DNA of 64,000 nucleotides from DASXKD01 sp963734725 (GTDB taxonomy: Bacteria; Actinomycetota; Actinomycetes; Streptosporangiales; Streptosporangiaceae), in the NCBI GenBank assembly GCA_963734725.1, contig CAVTIX010000017.1:62001-126000 (forward strand), read 5' to 3'. Numbering within the stretch: the first letter of the stretch is position 1; every line of letters begins with the position of its first letter. Positions 8,099 through 15,652 of this stretch are shown piece after piece. Both the position numbers and the translations under genes were made by a program. Under the pieces are notes generated by a model. The model was not told the DNA's origin, searched no databases, and saw nothing but the letters and a program-made list of their open reading frames with translations.

Positions 8099-8206
8099 GG
8101 GAACACGCGGTGCGGCTGCGTGGTTGCCGTTGGCGGAAACGCGTGATGCGGCCGCGTGGCCGCCGTTGCCGGGAACACGTGATGCGGCCTCATGGCCGCC
8201 TGTGGG
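8099..8206. repeat. Three tandem 36-bp repeats between gpmA and mshA
   Basis: Units at 8099-8134, 8135-8170 and 8171-8206, each starting GG(G/A)AAC and containing TGCGGC(C/T)...TGG. They fill the divergent gpmA/mshA intergenic region. The last unit ends at the ribosome site of mshA. Confidence 0.75.
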
Positions 8207-8219
8207 GAGGTGGATGCCC

Positions 8220-9497
8220 ATGCCGCGACGCGTGCCCAGACGGATCGCGACCATCAGCGTTCATACCTCACCTCTGGAGCAGCCGGGCACCGGCGACGCC
8301 GGGGGCCTCAACGTCTACGTGGTCGAGGTGGCCAAGCGCATGGCCGCCCGTGGCGTGGAAGTGGAGATATTCACCCGGGCAGTCTCCCGGGACGCCGCCC
8401 CGGTGCACGAACTGGCGCCCGGGGTCCTGGTCCGGCACGTGCAGGCCGGCCCGTTCGAGGAGCTGGACAAGGCTGACCTGCCCGCCCAGCTCTGCGAGTT
8501 CACCCTCGGCGTGCTGCGCACCGAGGCCGCCTACGCGCCAGGGCGGTACGACCTGGTGCACGGGCACTACTGGCTGTCTGGCCATGTCGGGGCGGTGGCT
8601 AAGGAACGCTGGGGCGTGCCGCTGGTGCAGTCCATGCACACCCTCGGCCGGGTGAAGAACGCCGCGCTGGCGCACGGGGACGTGCGGGAGCCCGACGTCC
8701 GCCTGCGCGGCGAATCGGATGTGGTGGCCTCGGCCGACCGGCTGGTGGCGAACACCGACGAGGAGGCCCGCCAGCTTGCCGGGCTGTACGGCGCCGACCC
8801 GGCCAAGATCTGGACCATCAACCCCGGGGTGGACCTGTCGATCTTCCGGCCCGGCCCGGCCCGGGATGCACGGCGGCGCCTGGGCCTGCCCGCCGACGGC
8901 CAGGTGATCGTGTTCGCGGGCCGGATCCAGCCGCTGAAAGCCCCGGATCTCGTGCTGCAGGCGGCCGCGGAACTCATCCGGGCGCACCCGGCGCTGGCGG
9001 AGACGCTCACGGTGGCCTTCGTCGGCGGCCCCAGCGGCACCGGCCGCGCCGACCCGGATCAGCTCACGGAGGCCTCGCACGCGCTGGGGATCGGCGACGT
9101 GGTGCGGGTGGCCCCGCCCTGCCCGCAACTGGAACTGGCCGACTGGTACCGGGCCGCCACCGTGGTCATGGTGCCCTCGTATTCGGAGTCGTTCGGCCTG
9201 GTGGCGGTGGAGGCGCAGGCATGCGGCATTCCGGTGATCGCGGCGTCGGTGGGCGGCCTGCGCACGGCCGTCCAGGACGGCGTCTCCGGCGTCCTCGTCG
9301 AGGGACACGACCCGGCCCACTACGCGGCCGCGCTGCGCCGGCTGCTCGGCTCACCCGAGCTGCGGGACCGGCTGGCGCGTGGCGCGGTCGGGCACGCGAG
9401 CCGGTTCGGCTGGGGCGGCACGGTGGACCGCCTGCTGAACGTCTACAGCGCGGCGATGAGCGCAGAGCCGACTGGGAGTTACCTGGCCACGGGCTGA
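8220..9497 (+). CDS. mshA: D-inositol-3-phosphate glycosyltransferase (mycothiol synthesis)
   Basis: 425 residues, GT4 family with two Rossmann domains. It transfers GlcNAc from UDP-GlcNAc to inositol 3-phosphate, the first step of mycothiol formation. Seen: VHTSPLEQPGTGDAGGLNVY near the N-terminus, HGHYWLSGHVG, NPGVDLSIFRPG, the donor-site VFAGRIQPLKAPDL, and PSYSESFGLVAVEAQACGIPV with the EX7E glutamates. ATG 8220 lies 9 bp after GGGGAGG; an ATG at 8214 would be too close. The following YbjN gene is the usual neighbour. Confidence 0.95.
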   Translation: MPRRVPRRIATISVHTSPLEQPGTGDAGGLNVYVVEVAKRMAARGVEVEIFTRAVSRDAAPVHELAPGVLVRHVQAGPFEELDKADLPAQLCEFTLGVLRTEAAYAPGRYDLVHGHYWLSGHVGAVAKERWGVPLVQSMHTLGRVKNAALAHGDVREPDVRLRGESDVVASADRLVANTDEEARQLAGLYGADPAKIWTINPGVDLSIFRPGPARDARRRLGLPADGQVIVFAGRIQPLKAPDLVLQAAAELIRAHPALAETLTVAFVGGPSGTGRADPDQLTEASHALGIGDVVRVAPPCPQLELADWYRAATVVMVPSYSESFGLVAVEAQACGIPVIAASVGGLRTAVQDGVSGVLVEGHDPAHYAAALRRLLGSPELRDRLARGAVGHASRFGWGGTVDRLLNVYSAAMSAEPTGSYLATG

Positions 9498-9566
9498 CCG
9501 GCCCGGGCCGCGACCTGCGGGCGCGGGCTGGCAGGATGGGCGCATGAGTCGGAGGGCAGAGCACCG

Positions 9567-10085
9567 GTGACCGCGTCCCAGGATGGCCCGGCGCTGACAC
9601 CGGATCAGGTGCATATCGCGGCCGCGGTTGAGTCTGCCCTGGACGCGCTGGGGCTGGCGCCGGAGAGCCCGGCCCCCGGGAGCTACCTGGTCCGGCTCGA
9701 AGGCCAGCGCAAGCTCGCGACCATGACCTGGCTCATCGTCGGCGTGCACAGCCTGCACGTGGAGGCGTTCTTCTGCCGTCAGCCGGACGAGAACCATGAC
9801 CGCTTCTACCGGTTCCTGCTGGAGCGCAACGGCAGGATGTACGGGGTCCACTTCGCCGTGGACCGGCAGGGGGACGTGTACCTCACCGGGCGGCTGCCGC
9901 TGGCGGCCGTGTCCGCCGAGGAGATCGACCGGGTGCTGGGCTGTGTGCTCAGCTACTCCGACGACAACTTCAACTCGGCCCTGGCCATCGGCTTCGAATC
10001 CTCGATCCGCCGGGAGTGGGCATGGCGGATCAAGCGCGGCGAGAGCACCGCCAACCTAATCGCCTTCGCCCAGTTCCGTGACTAG
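9567..10085 (+). CDS. YbjN domain-containing protein
   Basis: 172 residues from GTG 9567 with GGAGG at 9551-9555. It is an alpha/beta protein of the YbjN family, which resembles type III secretion chaperones in fold; its function is unsettled. Seen: MTWLIVGVHSLHVEAFFCRQPDENHDRFYRFLLERN-type region, then DVYLTGRLPL and SYSDDNFNSAL. It follows mshA in many actinobacteria (Rv0487-like), so co-expression with mshA is likely. No catalytic residues can be named. Confidence 0.85.
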   Translation: MTASQDGPALTPDQVHIAAAVESALDALGLAPESPAPGSYLVRLEGQRKLATMTWLIVGVHSLHVEAFFCRQPDENHDRFYRFLLERNGRMYGVHFAVDRQGDVYLTGRLPLAAVSAEEIDRVLGCVLSYSDDNFNSALAIGFESSIRREWAWRIKRGESTANLIAFAQFRD

Positions 10086-10119
10086 CCTCCGCCGTCCGCT
10101 AGCCCCTTACCCGGTCCGT

Positions 10120-10186
10120 CTTATCACGCGAAACGACTCCACAAATCATGACATACCAGACGCCGGACCGGCCGCCGCGTGATAAG
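10120..10186. repeat. Copy 1 of a TATCACGCG-bounded intergenic element
   Basis: Flanked by an 11-bp inverted repeat CTTATCACGCG / CGCGTGATAAG. Inside it holds GAAACG after the left arm, ATACCAGACGCC in the middle and CCGC before the right arm. The same order of blocks recurs at 44041-44121. It lies between the convergent YbjN and CsoR genes. Confidence 0.55.
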
Positions 10187-10227
10187 TCTGGAAGTGGCGC
10201 CAGGGCCGGCCCAGTTACCAGAGCAAC

Positions 10228-10519
10228 TCAGCACCTCACCAGCCTGGTTATCGCGGCGGCCGCCTCGCGGACGGATTCTGCGCCTTCGTTCCCGCCCTTG
10301 CGGACGGCCTCCGTGGCACACGCGCCGAGGTGGTCTTCGGGCAGCCCGAGCGCGACCGCCTGCAGGGCCCGGGTGACCGCCGATACCTGGGTCAGCACGT
10401 CGATGCAGTAGACGTCCTCATCGACCATGCGCGCAATCCCGCGCACCTGGCCCTCGATGCGGCGCAGCCGTCTCAGATAGGCGTCCTTGTCCTGGGTGTA
10501 TCCGCGCCTGCCGCGACAC
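10228..10519 (-). pseudogene. csoR: CsoR-family copper-sensing repressor with disrupted N-terminus
   Basis: The reading frame from about 10503 to 10228 gives a full CsoR/RcnR-type four-helix protein: GYTQDKDAYLRRLRRIEGQ, then GIARMVDEDVYCIDVLTQ, and DHLGACATEAV. The copper ligands Cys (YCID), His and Cys (DHLGAC) are all present. The frame has no ATG, GTG or TTG before the conserved helix 1; a TAG closes it at 10519-10521. GTG 10517-10519 lies one frame over, and removing a single C from CGCG near 10504-10507 would join it to GYTQDKD. Either a +1 frameshift or an assembly error is likely. An internal GTG at 10446 would give 72 residues lacking most of helix 1. Confidence 0.7.
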
Positions 10520-10548
10520 TACGCGGCTGGCCGGGATTCGCCCAGGCG

Positions 10549-10650
10549 CCTGGCAGCCGGCCGCGCCTGGCAGCCGGCCGCGCCTGGCAGCCGGCCAGCG
10601 CCTGGCAGCCGGCCAGCGCCCGGCAGCCGGCCAGCGCCCGGCATGGCAGG
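10549..10650. repeat. 17-18 bp tandem repeat upstream of the CoA transferase
   Basis: About five and a half copies of CCTGGCAGCCGGCC(A)GCG, starting at 10549, 10566, 10583, 10601, 10619 and 10637. The first steps are 17 bp and later ones 18 bp. The last copy ends 9 bp before the GTG of the CoA transferase. Confidence 0.85.
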
Positions 10651-10658
10651 CTAGCGGC

Positions 10659-11807
10659 GTGGAAACACGGACAGGCCCCTTGAACGGGGTCAAGGTGATC
10701 GAGGTGGCGAGCCTGGCCCCGGCGCCGTTTGGCTGCATGGTTCTCGCCGACCTGGGGGCTGACGTGCTGCGGATCGACCGCCCGGACCGCTCGGGGCGGC
10801 AGCAACTGCCGCCGGTGGACCCGCTGTCCCGCAGCCGCCGGTCGATCCGGATCGACCTCAAGAACCCGGCCGGCGTGGACATCCTGCTCCGCCTGGCGGC
10901 GGACGCGGATGTGCTAGTGGAGGCGTTCCGGCCGGGCGTCGCGGAACGGCTCGGGTTCGGGCCCGAAGTCTGCGCCGAGCGGAACCCGCGGCTGGTCTTC
11001 GCCCGGATGACCGGGTGGGGCCAGGACGGCCCGCTCGCCGCGACGGCCGGCCACGACATCGACTACATCGCCGTGTCGGGCAGCCTGGCGCCGATCGGCC
11101 GGGAGGGCGAGCGCCCGGTTCCCCCGCTGAACCTCATCGGGGACTTCGGTGGCGGCGGCATGCTGCTGGTGATCGGGGTGCTGGCCGCGTTGCTAGAGCG
11201 CGAGCGGTCCGGCCTCGGCCAGGTCATCGACGTCGCGATGGTGGATGGGTCGGCGATGCTCGCCTCGTTCCTCTACGGGCTGCTGGCGGCGGGCGCCTGG
11301 CAGGACGGCCGGGGCACCAACGTGCTGGACGGCGGGGCGCCGTTCTACGACACCTACACCACCGCCGATGGGCTGCACATGGCAGTGGGGGCGCTGGAGC
11401 CGAAGTTCTACGCCGAACTGCTGGCCCGGCTCGGCCTGGACGAGGCCGGACTGCCTGAGCAGTACGACCGGTCCGGCTGGCCGGAACTGCGGGCACGGCT
11501 CACCGAGGCGTTCGCCGGGCGGACCCAGGCCGAGTGGGTGGCGGCATTCGACGGCTCGGATGCCTGCGTGGCCCCCGTGGTCACCCCGCGGAACGCCCCA
11601 GCCCACCCGCACAACGCGGCCCGCGGCATCTTTATCGACGTGGGCGGCGTGGTCCAGCCTGCCCCCGCGCCCCGGTTCGCCCGCACCCCCAGCGGCCCTC
11701 CGGCGCCACCGGTCAAGCCGGGCAGCGACACCAGCGAAGTGCTGGCCGGACTCGGCCTGACCCCGGCTGAGATCACCGGCCTGCGCGACAGCGGCGCGGT
11801 GAGCTGA
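10659..11807 (+). CDS. CaiB/BaiF family III CoA transferase (alpha-methylacyl-CoA racemase-like)
   Basis: 382 residues from GTG 10659. The fold is the interlocked-dimer family III CoA transferase. Seen: GVKVIEVASLAPAPF, NPRLVFARMTGWGQDGP, GHDIDYIAVSG and NLIGDFGGGGM. The last two match the His and Asp catalytic sites of alpha-methylacyl-CoA racemase, which epimerises 2-methyl-branched acyl-CoAs for beta-oxidation; GAPFYDTY carries a third conserved region. Racemase is more likely than transferase because of GHDIDY and GDFGGG. The neighbours give no pathway. The upstream tandem repeat occupies the expected promoter and ribosome-site region. Confidence 0.88.
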   Translation: METRTGPLNGVKVIEVASLAPAPFGCMVLADLGADVLRIDRPDRSGRQQLPPVDPLSRSRRSIRIDLKNPAGVDILLRLAADADVLVEAFRPGVAERLGFGPEVCAERNPRLVFARMTGWGQDGPLAATAGHDIDYIAVSGSLAPIGREGERPVPPLNLIGDFGGGGMLLVIGVLAALLERERSGLGQVIDVAMVDGSAMLASFLYGLLAAGAWQDGRGTNVLDGGAPFYDTYTTADGLHMAVGALEPKFYAELLARLGLDEAGLPEQYDRSGWPELRARLTEAFAGRTQAEWVAAFDGSDACVAPVVTPRNAPAHPHNAARGIFIDVGGVVQPAPAPRFARTPSGPPAPPVKPGSDTSEVLAGLGLTPAEITGLRDSGAVS

Positions 11808-11891
11808 CCGGCGACACCGCGCGCAAACTTTCACTTCTCCGCCTGCTGCGTTTAGCCTTGATCTCGCGACCGAGATGAGGGAGGTGCAGTC

Positions 11892-12002
11892 GTGCTCGGC
11901 GATCCATGCAGTACAAACACGGCGGGCGCGGCCATCACCAGGGGCCGGGCCGCCAGATGCTGCCCGTTCCGATCCCTACGCCTGCCGGGCCCTCCTGGGT
12001 AG
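11892..12002 (+). CDS. Possible 36-residue leader ORF upstream of the MgtE-N/CBS gene
   Basis: GTG 11892 follows a strong AGGGAGGTG at 11878-11886 and reads 36 codons to TAG at 12000-12002, 35 bp before the next gene. The peptide contains ITRGRAARCC and ends LPGPPG. It could be a regulatory leader peptide for the downstream metal operon, or the ribosome site may be accidental. No homologue is recognised. Confidence 0.25.
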   Translation: MLGDPCSTNTAGAAITRGRAARCCPFRSLRLPGPPG

Positions 12003-12037
12003 ATCACCCGGATTGACCGGCGGTCCAGGAGGTTGCT

Positions 12038-13429
12038 GTGTCCGACCGGCGCTTTCCCTCTCAGAGCCAAGAGCCCGCCCCGCGGGCCGATGACGGCCGC
12101 CGCCGTGGCACTCCTTCACACCTGTTCGGGGCCTATTCGCAGCGGCTGACGACCACACGGCAGGTGCGGCAGAACATTATCTCGCTCGTCGGCCTGGACG
12201 GCCGCCCGGTGCTGAACCAGGCGGGCGAAGAGGTGGGGCGCCTCGTTGACATCGTCGCCCGGGTTGGCGGCGACGATTACCCGGCGGTCACCGGGATCGT
12301 GGTCCGGGTCGGGCGCAGGCACGCCTACCTCGATGCCTCGGTCATCGACCACATCGACCGGCGCTCGGTCACGCTGAAGACCGCGCGGATGGACCTGCGC
12401 GAGTTCCAGCGCCGCGAGGGTGAGGTGCTGCTGGCCAGGGACATCCTCGACCACCAGCTGGTGGACACCGACGAGGTCCAGGTGATCCGACCGGCCGACC
12501 TCTACCTGGCCCAGGTCGGCGACCAGGTCCGGCTGGTCGGCGTGGACGTGAGCCTGCAGACCCTGCTGCGCCGGCTCGGCCCCAAGCGGTTCCGCTGGCA
12601 TCCGACCCCGGACCGGGTGATCGACTGGGCCGCGGTCGAGTCGTTCGGCGAGGACTCGCCCGAGGAACCGGCGGCGATGAAGCTGCGCACCCCCAACTCG
12701 GCGCTGCGGCGGCTGCGTCCGGCGGAACTCGCCGACGTGCTCGAGGGGCTGAGCCGGTCCGGGCGGAAGGAGCTGCTCGCCAGCCTGGACCACGACCTGG
12801 CCGCCGATGCGCTGGAGGAGATGGAGCCCGACGAGCTGACCGCGCTGCTGCGGGAGATGGAGCCGGCCCAGGCCGCCGACCTGGTCGCGGCGATGGAACC
12901 GGACGAGGCGGCCGAGGCGCTGCGCGAGCTGTCCGAAGAGGAACAGGCGCAGTTGCTCACCCGTATGCCATCCGCCACCCAGCGGGAACTCGCCCGGCTG
13001 CTCGGCTACGCCCCGGACGAGGCCGGCGGCGTGATGACCACGGTGCTCTGCCTCGCCGAGCCGCACGAGACGGTCGAGGAGGTGCGGAAGAGGCTGGTCA
13101 AGCTGGCCAAGCACCAGACGGAAATCGACTCGGTGGCCGTGCTGGACGCCGACGGCCGGCTAATCGGCGACGTGTCCGCCTTCGACCTGCTGGTCAACAA
13201 GTCCGGCAAGCAGCTCGCCGACCTGATCGACCCGGAGAACCCGCCGGTCACGCTGCGGCCCGACGCCGACATCGACACGGTCGCCACCGAGATGGTGGAG
13301 TCGAGGCGCTCGTCCCTGCTCGTGGTGGACGACGACGGAAAGCCGCTGGGCCGGATCCTGTCCGACGACGTGCTTGACGCGCTCGTGCCCGGTCATGGCC
13401 GGCTGCACTTCCCGAGGCTGCTGCAGTGA
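12038..13429 (+). CDS. MgtE N-domain / CBS-pair protein with PRC-barrel, no membrane domain
   Basis: 463 residues from GTG 12038 (CCAGGAGG upstream). Layout: PRC-barrel-like region at ~45-170 (LVGLDGRPVLNQAGEEVGRLVDI), MgtE N-terminal helical superhelix at ~215-320 (repeats of LRRLRPAELADVLEGLSR and LLREMEPAQAADLVAAMEPDEAAEAL), then two CBS domains at ~320-455. In MgtE these domains form the cytosolic magnesium sensor that gates the channel; the channel domain itself is missing here. The stop overlaps the start of the Nramp gene by GTGA, so the sensor probably regulates that transporter. Confidence 0.9.
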   Translation: MSDRRFPSQSQEPAPRADDGRRRGTPSHLFGAYSQRLTTTRQVRQNIISLVGLDGRPVLNQAGEEVGRLVDIVARVGGDDYPAVTGIVVRVGRRHAYLDASVIDHIDRRSVTLKTARMDLREFQRREGEVLLARDILDHQLVDTDEVQVIRPADLYLAQVGDQVRLVGVDVSLQTLLRRLGPKRFRWHPTPDRVIDWAAVESFGEDSPEEPAAMKLRTPNSALRRLRPAELADVLEGLSRSGRKELLASLDHDLAADALEEMEPDELTALLREMEPAQAADLVAAMEPDEAAEALRELSEEEQAQLLTRMPSATQRELARLLGYAPDEAGGVMTTVLCLAEPHETVEEVRKRLVKLAKHQTEIDSVAVLDADGRLIGDVSAFDLLVNKSGKQLADLIDPENPPVTLRPDADIDTVATEMVESRRSSLLVVDDDGKPLGRILSDDVLDALVPGHGRLHFPRLLQ

Positions 13430-14907
13430 GCTCCGGGCCGGAGGAGACCCGGCAGGCGGCGCCGCCGGAGGCAGCCGACGGCACCGCGCCGGCGCCGGCC
13501 GGTGACACGGCTGCGCCGGACCGGAAGGCGACGCGGGAGCGGAAGGCGGCGGTCCGGGCGGCTCGGGCACGGCAGGAGGCCGACGCCAGGGCGACCGGCT
13601 CCAGGTCGGCCCGGTCCTGGGCCGGCCTCACCACACGCACCCGGATCCGGATCGGCGGGATCCGGCTGACCCGGGTGCGCAGGAGCCGGATCTTCCTGTT
13701 CCTGGCGATCCTCGGCCCTGGCGTGGTCGCCGCCAACGCGGGGAACGACGCGGCCGGGATCGCCACCTACGCCTCCGCGGGCGCGCAGTTCGTCTACCGG
13801 ACCCTGTTCTTCATGGTGCTGGTCACCGTGGCGCTCGTGCTGGTGCAGGAGATGGCGGTGCGGCTGGGCACCTACACCGGCAAGGGGCTGGCGGCGCTGA
13901 TACGGGAGCAGTTCAGCCTGCGGTTCACCGCGCTGGCGCTCGGCTGCGTGCTGCTGGCCAACACCGGGCTCGTGGTCTCGGAGTTCGCCGGCATCGGTGC
14001 GGCGTTCGGGCTGCTCGGGGTCAGCCGGTACATCATCATCCCGATCGCCGCCGTCGCCATCTGGGCGCTCGTGCTCTTCGGCTCCTACCGGTATGCGGAG
14101 CGCATCTTCCTGGTCATGTCGCTGGCCTTCCTCGCCTACCCGATCGCGGCGATCCTCGGCCACCCGGACTGGTCACAGGTCGGGCAGAATCTGGTGATAC
14201 CGCACTTCGAGTACACCAAGGCGTTCCTGCTGCTCGGGGTCGCGCTGATCGGGACCACGGTGAGCCCGTACATGCAGCTGTATGCCGCGGCGGGCGTGGT
14301 CGACAAGGGGGCCGACGCGGCGGACTACCCGCGGGCGCGGATCGACGCGATCTCGGGCGCGGTCTTCGCCTGCATCGTCTCCATGACGATCATCATCGCG
14401 ACTGCCGCGGCGATCGGCGGGACAGGCCCGCTGACCTCGGCCTCCGAAGCAGCCCAGGCGCTGAAACCGGTCGCGGGCGCCGGGGCCGAGGCGCTGTTCG
14501 CCCTCGGGCTCATCGGCGCGTCCGCGCTCGCCGGGGCGGTGGTCCCGCTGTCGAGCGCCTACGCCATCAGCGAGGCGGTCGGCGTGGAGCGCTCGGTGTC
14601 CCGCCGGTTCACCGAGGCGCGGCTCTTCCTGGGGCTGTTCACGGTGCAGGTCATCATCGGCGCGGCGCTGGCGCTGACCCGGATCAACCTGATCACGCTG
14701 CTGATCGGGACCCAGGTGCTGCAGGGCATCGTCACCCCGGTGATCTTGATCTACATCCTGATACTGACCAACCGGCGCAGCGTGCTGGGCAAGGCCGCTA
14801 ACAAGACGTGGTTCCGCGTCGCCGCCGGGATATGCGTGCTGGGCATCTCGGCGATGAGCCTGACCCTGCTCGTCTCCACCATCCTGGGCTTCTTCGGCAT
14901 CGGATAG
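13426..14907 (+). CDS. Nramp-family (NRMT-like) divalent metal transporter
   Basis: 493 residues with an Ala/Arg-rich cytosolic N-terminus of ~85 and about 11 membrane helices. In TM1 the canonical DPGN is replaced by NDAAG (Asp108 kept, Asn lost), and near residue 280 in TM6 the canonical MPH is replaced by SPY within GTTVSPYM. Loss of the TM6 methionine is known from NRAMP-related magnesium transporters, which accept the hard ion Mg2+. Together with the overlapping MgtE-sensor gene this suggests Mg2+ uptake, not Mn2+/Fe2+ uptake. The substrate is an inference. Confidence 0.85.
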   Translation: MSSGPEETRQAAPPEAADGTAPAPAGDTAAPDRKATRERKAAVRAARARQEADARATGSRSARSWAGLTTRTRIRIGGIRLTRVRRSRIFLFLAILGPGVVAANAGNDAAGIATYASAGAQFVYRTLFFMVLVTVALVLVQEMAVRLGTYTGKGLAALIREQFSLRFTALALGCVLLANTGLVVSEFAGIGAAFGLLGVSRYIIIPIAAVAIWALVLFGSYRYAERIFLVMSLAFLAYPIAAILGHPDWSQVGQNLVIPHFEYTKAFLLLGVALIGTTVSPYMQLYAAAGVVDKGADAADYPRARIDAISGAVFACIVSMTIIIATAAAIGGTGPLTSASEAAQALKPVAGAGAEALFALGLIGASALAGAVVPLSSAYAISEAVGVERSVSRRFTEARLFLGLFTVQVIIGAALALTRINLITLLIGTQVLQGIVTPVILIYILILTNRRSVLGKAANKTWFRVAAGICVLGISAMSLTLLVSTILGFFGIG

Positions 14908-14974
14908 TCCGAAATCGTAAGAGCGGCGGAGGTCGGGGCCACGGTTGCGGGGCCGCTCCCCCAGCGTCAGCGCG

Positions 14975-15652
14975 CTAAGGATCGAAGCGGTAGCCCATGC
15001 CGGACTCGGTGAGCAGGTACCGCGGGCGGGACGGCTCGGGCTCCAGCTTGCGGCGCAGCTGCGCGACGTAGACCCGCAGGTAATTGCTCTCGGTCTCGTA
15101 GGCCGGCCCCCACACCTCCTGGAGCAGCTGCCGCTGGGTGACGAGGCGGCTACGGTTGCGCACCAGAATCTCCAGCAGCTGCCACTCCGTGGGGGTCAGC
15201 CGCACGTCGCTGCCGTCGGCGCGGGTGACCCGCTTGGCCGCCAGGTCGACGGTGAAGTCCTCCGTCTTGACGACCGGTTCATCCGGGGCCGGGGAGGCGC
15301 GGCGGATGGCGGCGCGGAGCCGGGCCAGCAGTTCGTCCATGCCGAACGGCTTGGTCACATAGTCGTCCGCGCCCGCGTCGAGAGCAGCCACCTTCTGGCT
15401 TTCGTGCCCCCACACCGACAGCACGATGATCGGCGTCGAGGCCCAGCCCCGGACGCCGCGAATCACCTCGGTGCCGTCCATATCGGGCAGCCCGAGGTCG
15501 AGGATCATCACGTCGGGGCGGTCGCGGGCCATGGCGGCGAGCCCGGAAGCGCCGTCGCTCGCCGTGCTGACCTGGTAGTTCCGCGCGGCAAGGTTGATCC
15601 GCAGGGCTCGCAGGATCGACGGCTCGTCGTCGACGACCAGCACCCGGGTCAA
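14975..15652 (-). CDS. kdpE: KdpE-like response regulator
   Basis: 225 residues. Receiver domain (VLVVDDEPSILRAL, Asp in MILDLGLPDMDG, VTKPFGMDELLAR) plus OmpR winged helix ending LLTESGMGYRF, as in KdpE. It starts at TTG 15650-15652, overlapping the kinase stop by TTGA. In other bacteria KdpE activates the potassium ATPase kdpFABC; no such genes are here, and the divergent genes are KimA-like potassium permeases, its likely targets. Confidence 0.92.
   Translation of the reverse strand: MTRVLVVDDEPSILRALRINLAARNYQVSTASDGASGLAAMARDRPDVMILDLGLPDMDGTEVIRGVRGWASTPIIVLSVWGHESQKVAALDAGADDYVTKPFGMDELLARLRAAIRRASPAPDEPVVKTEDFTVDLAAKRVTRADGSDVRLTPTEWQLLEILVRNRSRLVTQRQLLQEVWGPAYETESNYLRVYVAQLRRKLEPEPSRPRYLLTESGMGYRFDP

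Noticed and set aside
10418..11059. Minus-strand open frame across the tandem repeat and CoA-transferase start
   Set aside because: Most of it translates the repeat or the antisense of the CoA transferase; only the CsoR frame at its end is protein-like, and in a different phase.
11808..12037. M-box magnesium riboswitch before the MgtE-N/CBS gene
   Set aside because: The conserved GGTGAGGCTCC core is not present in the leader.
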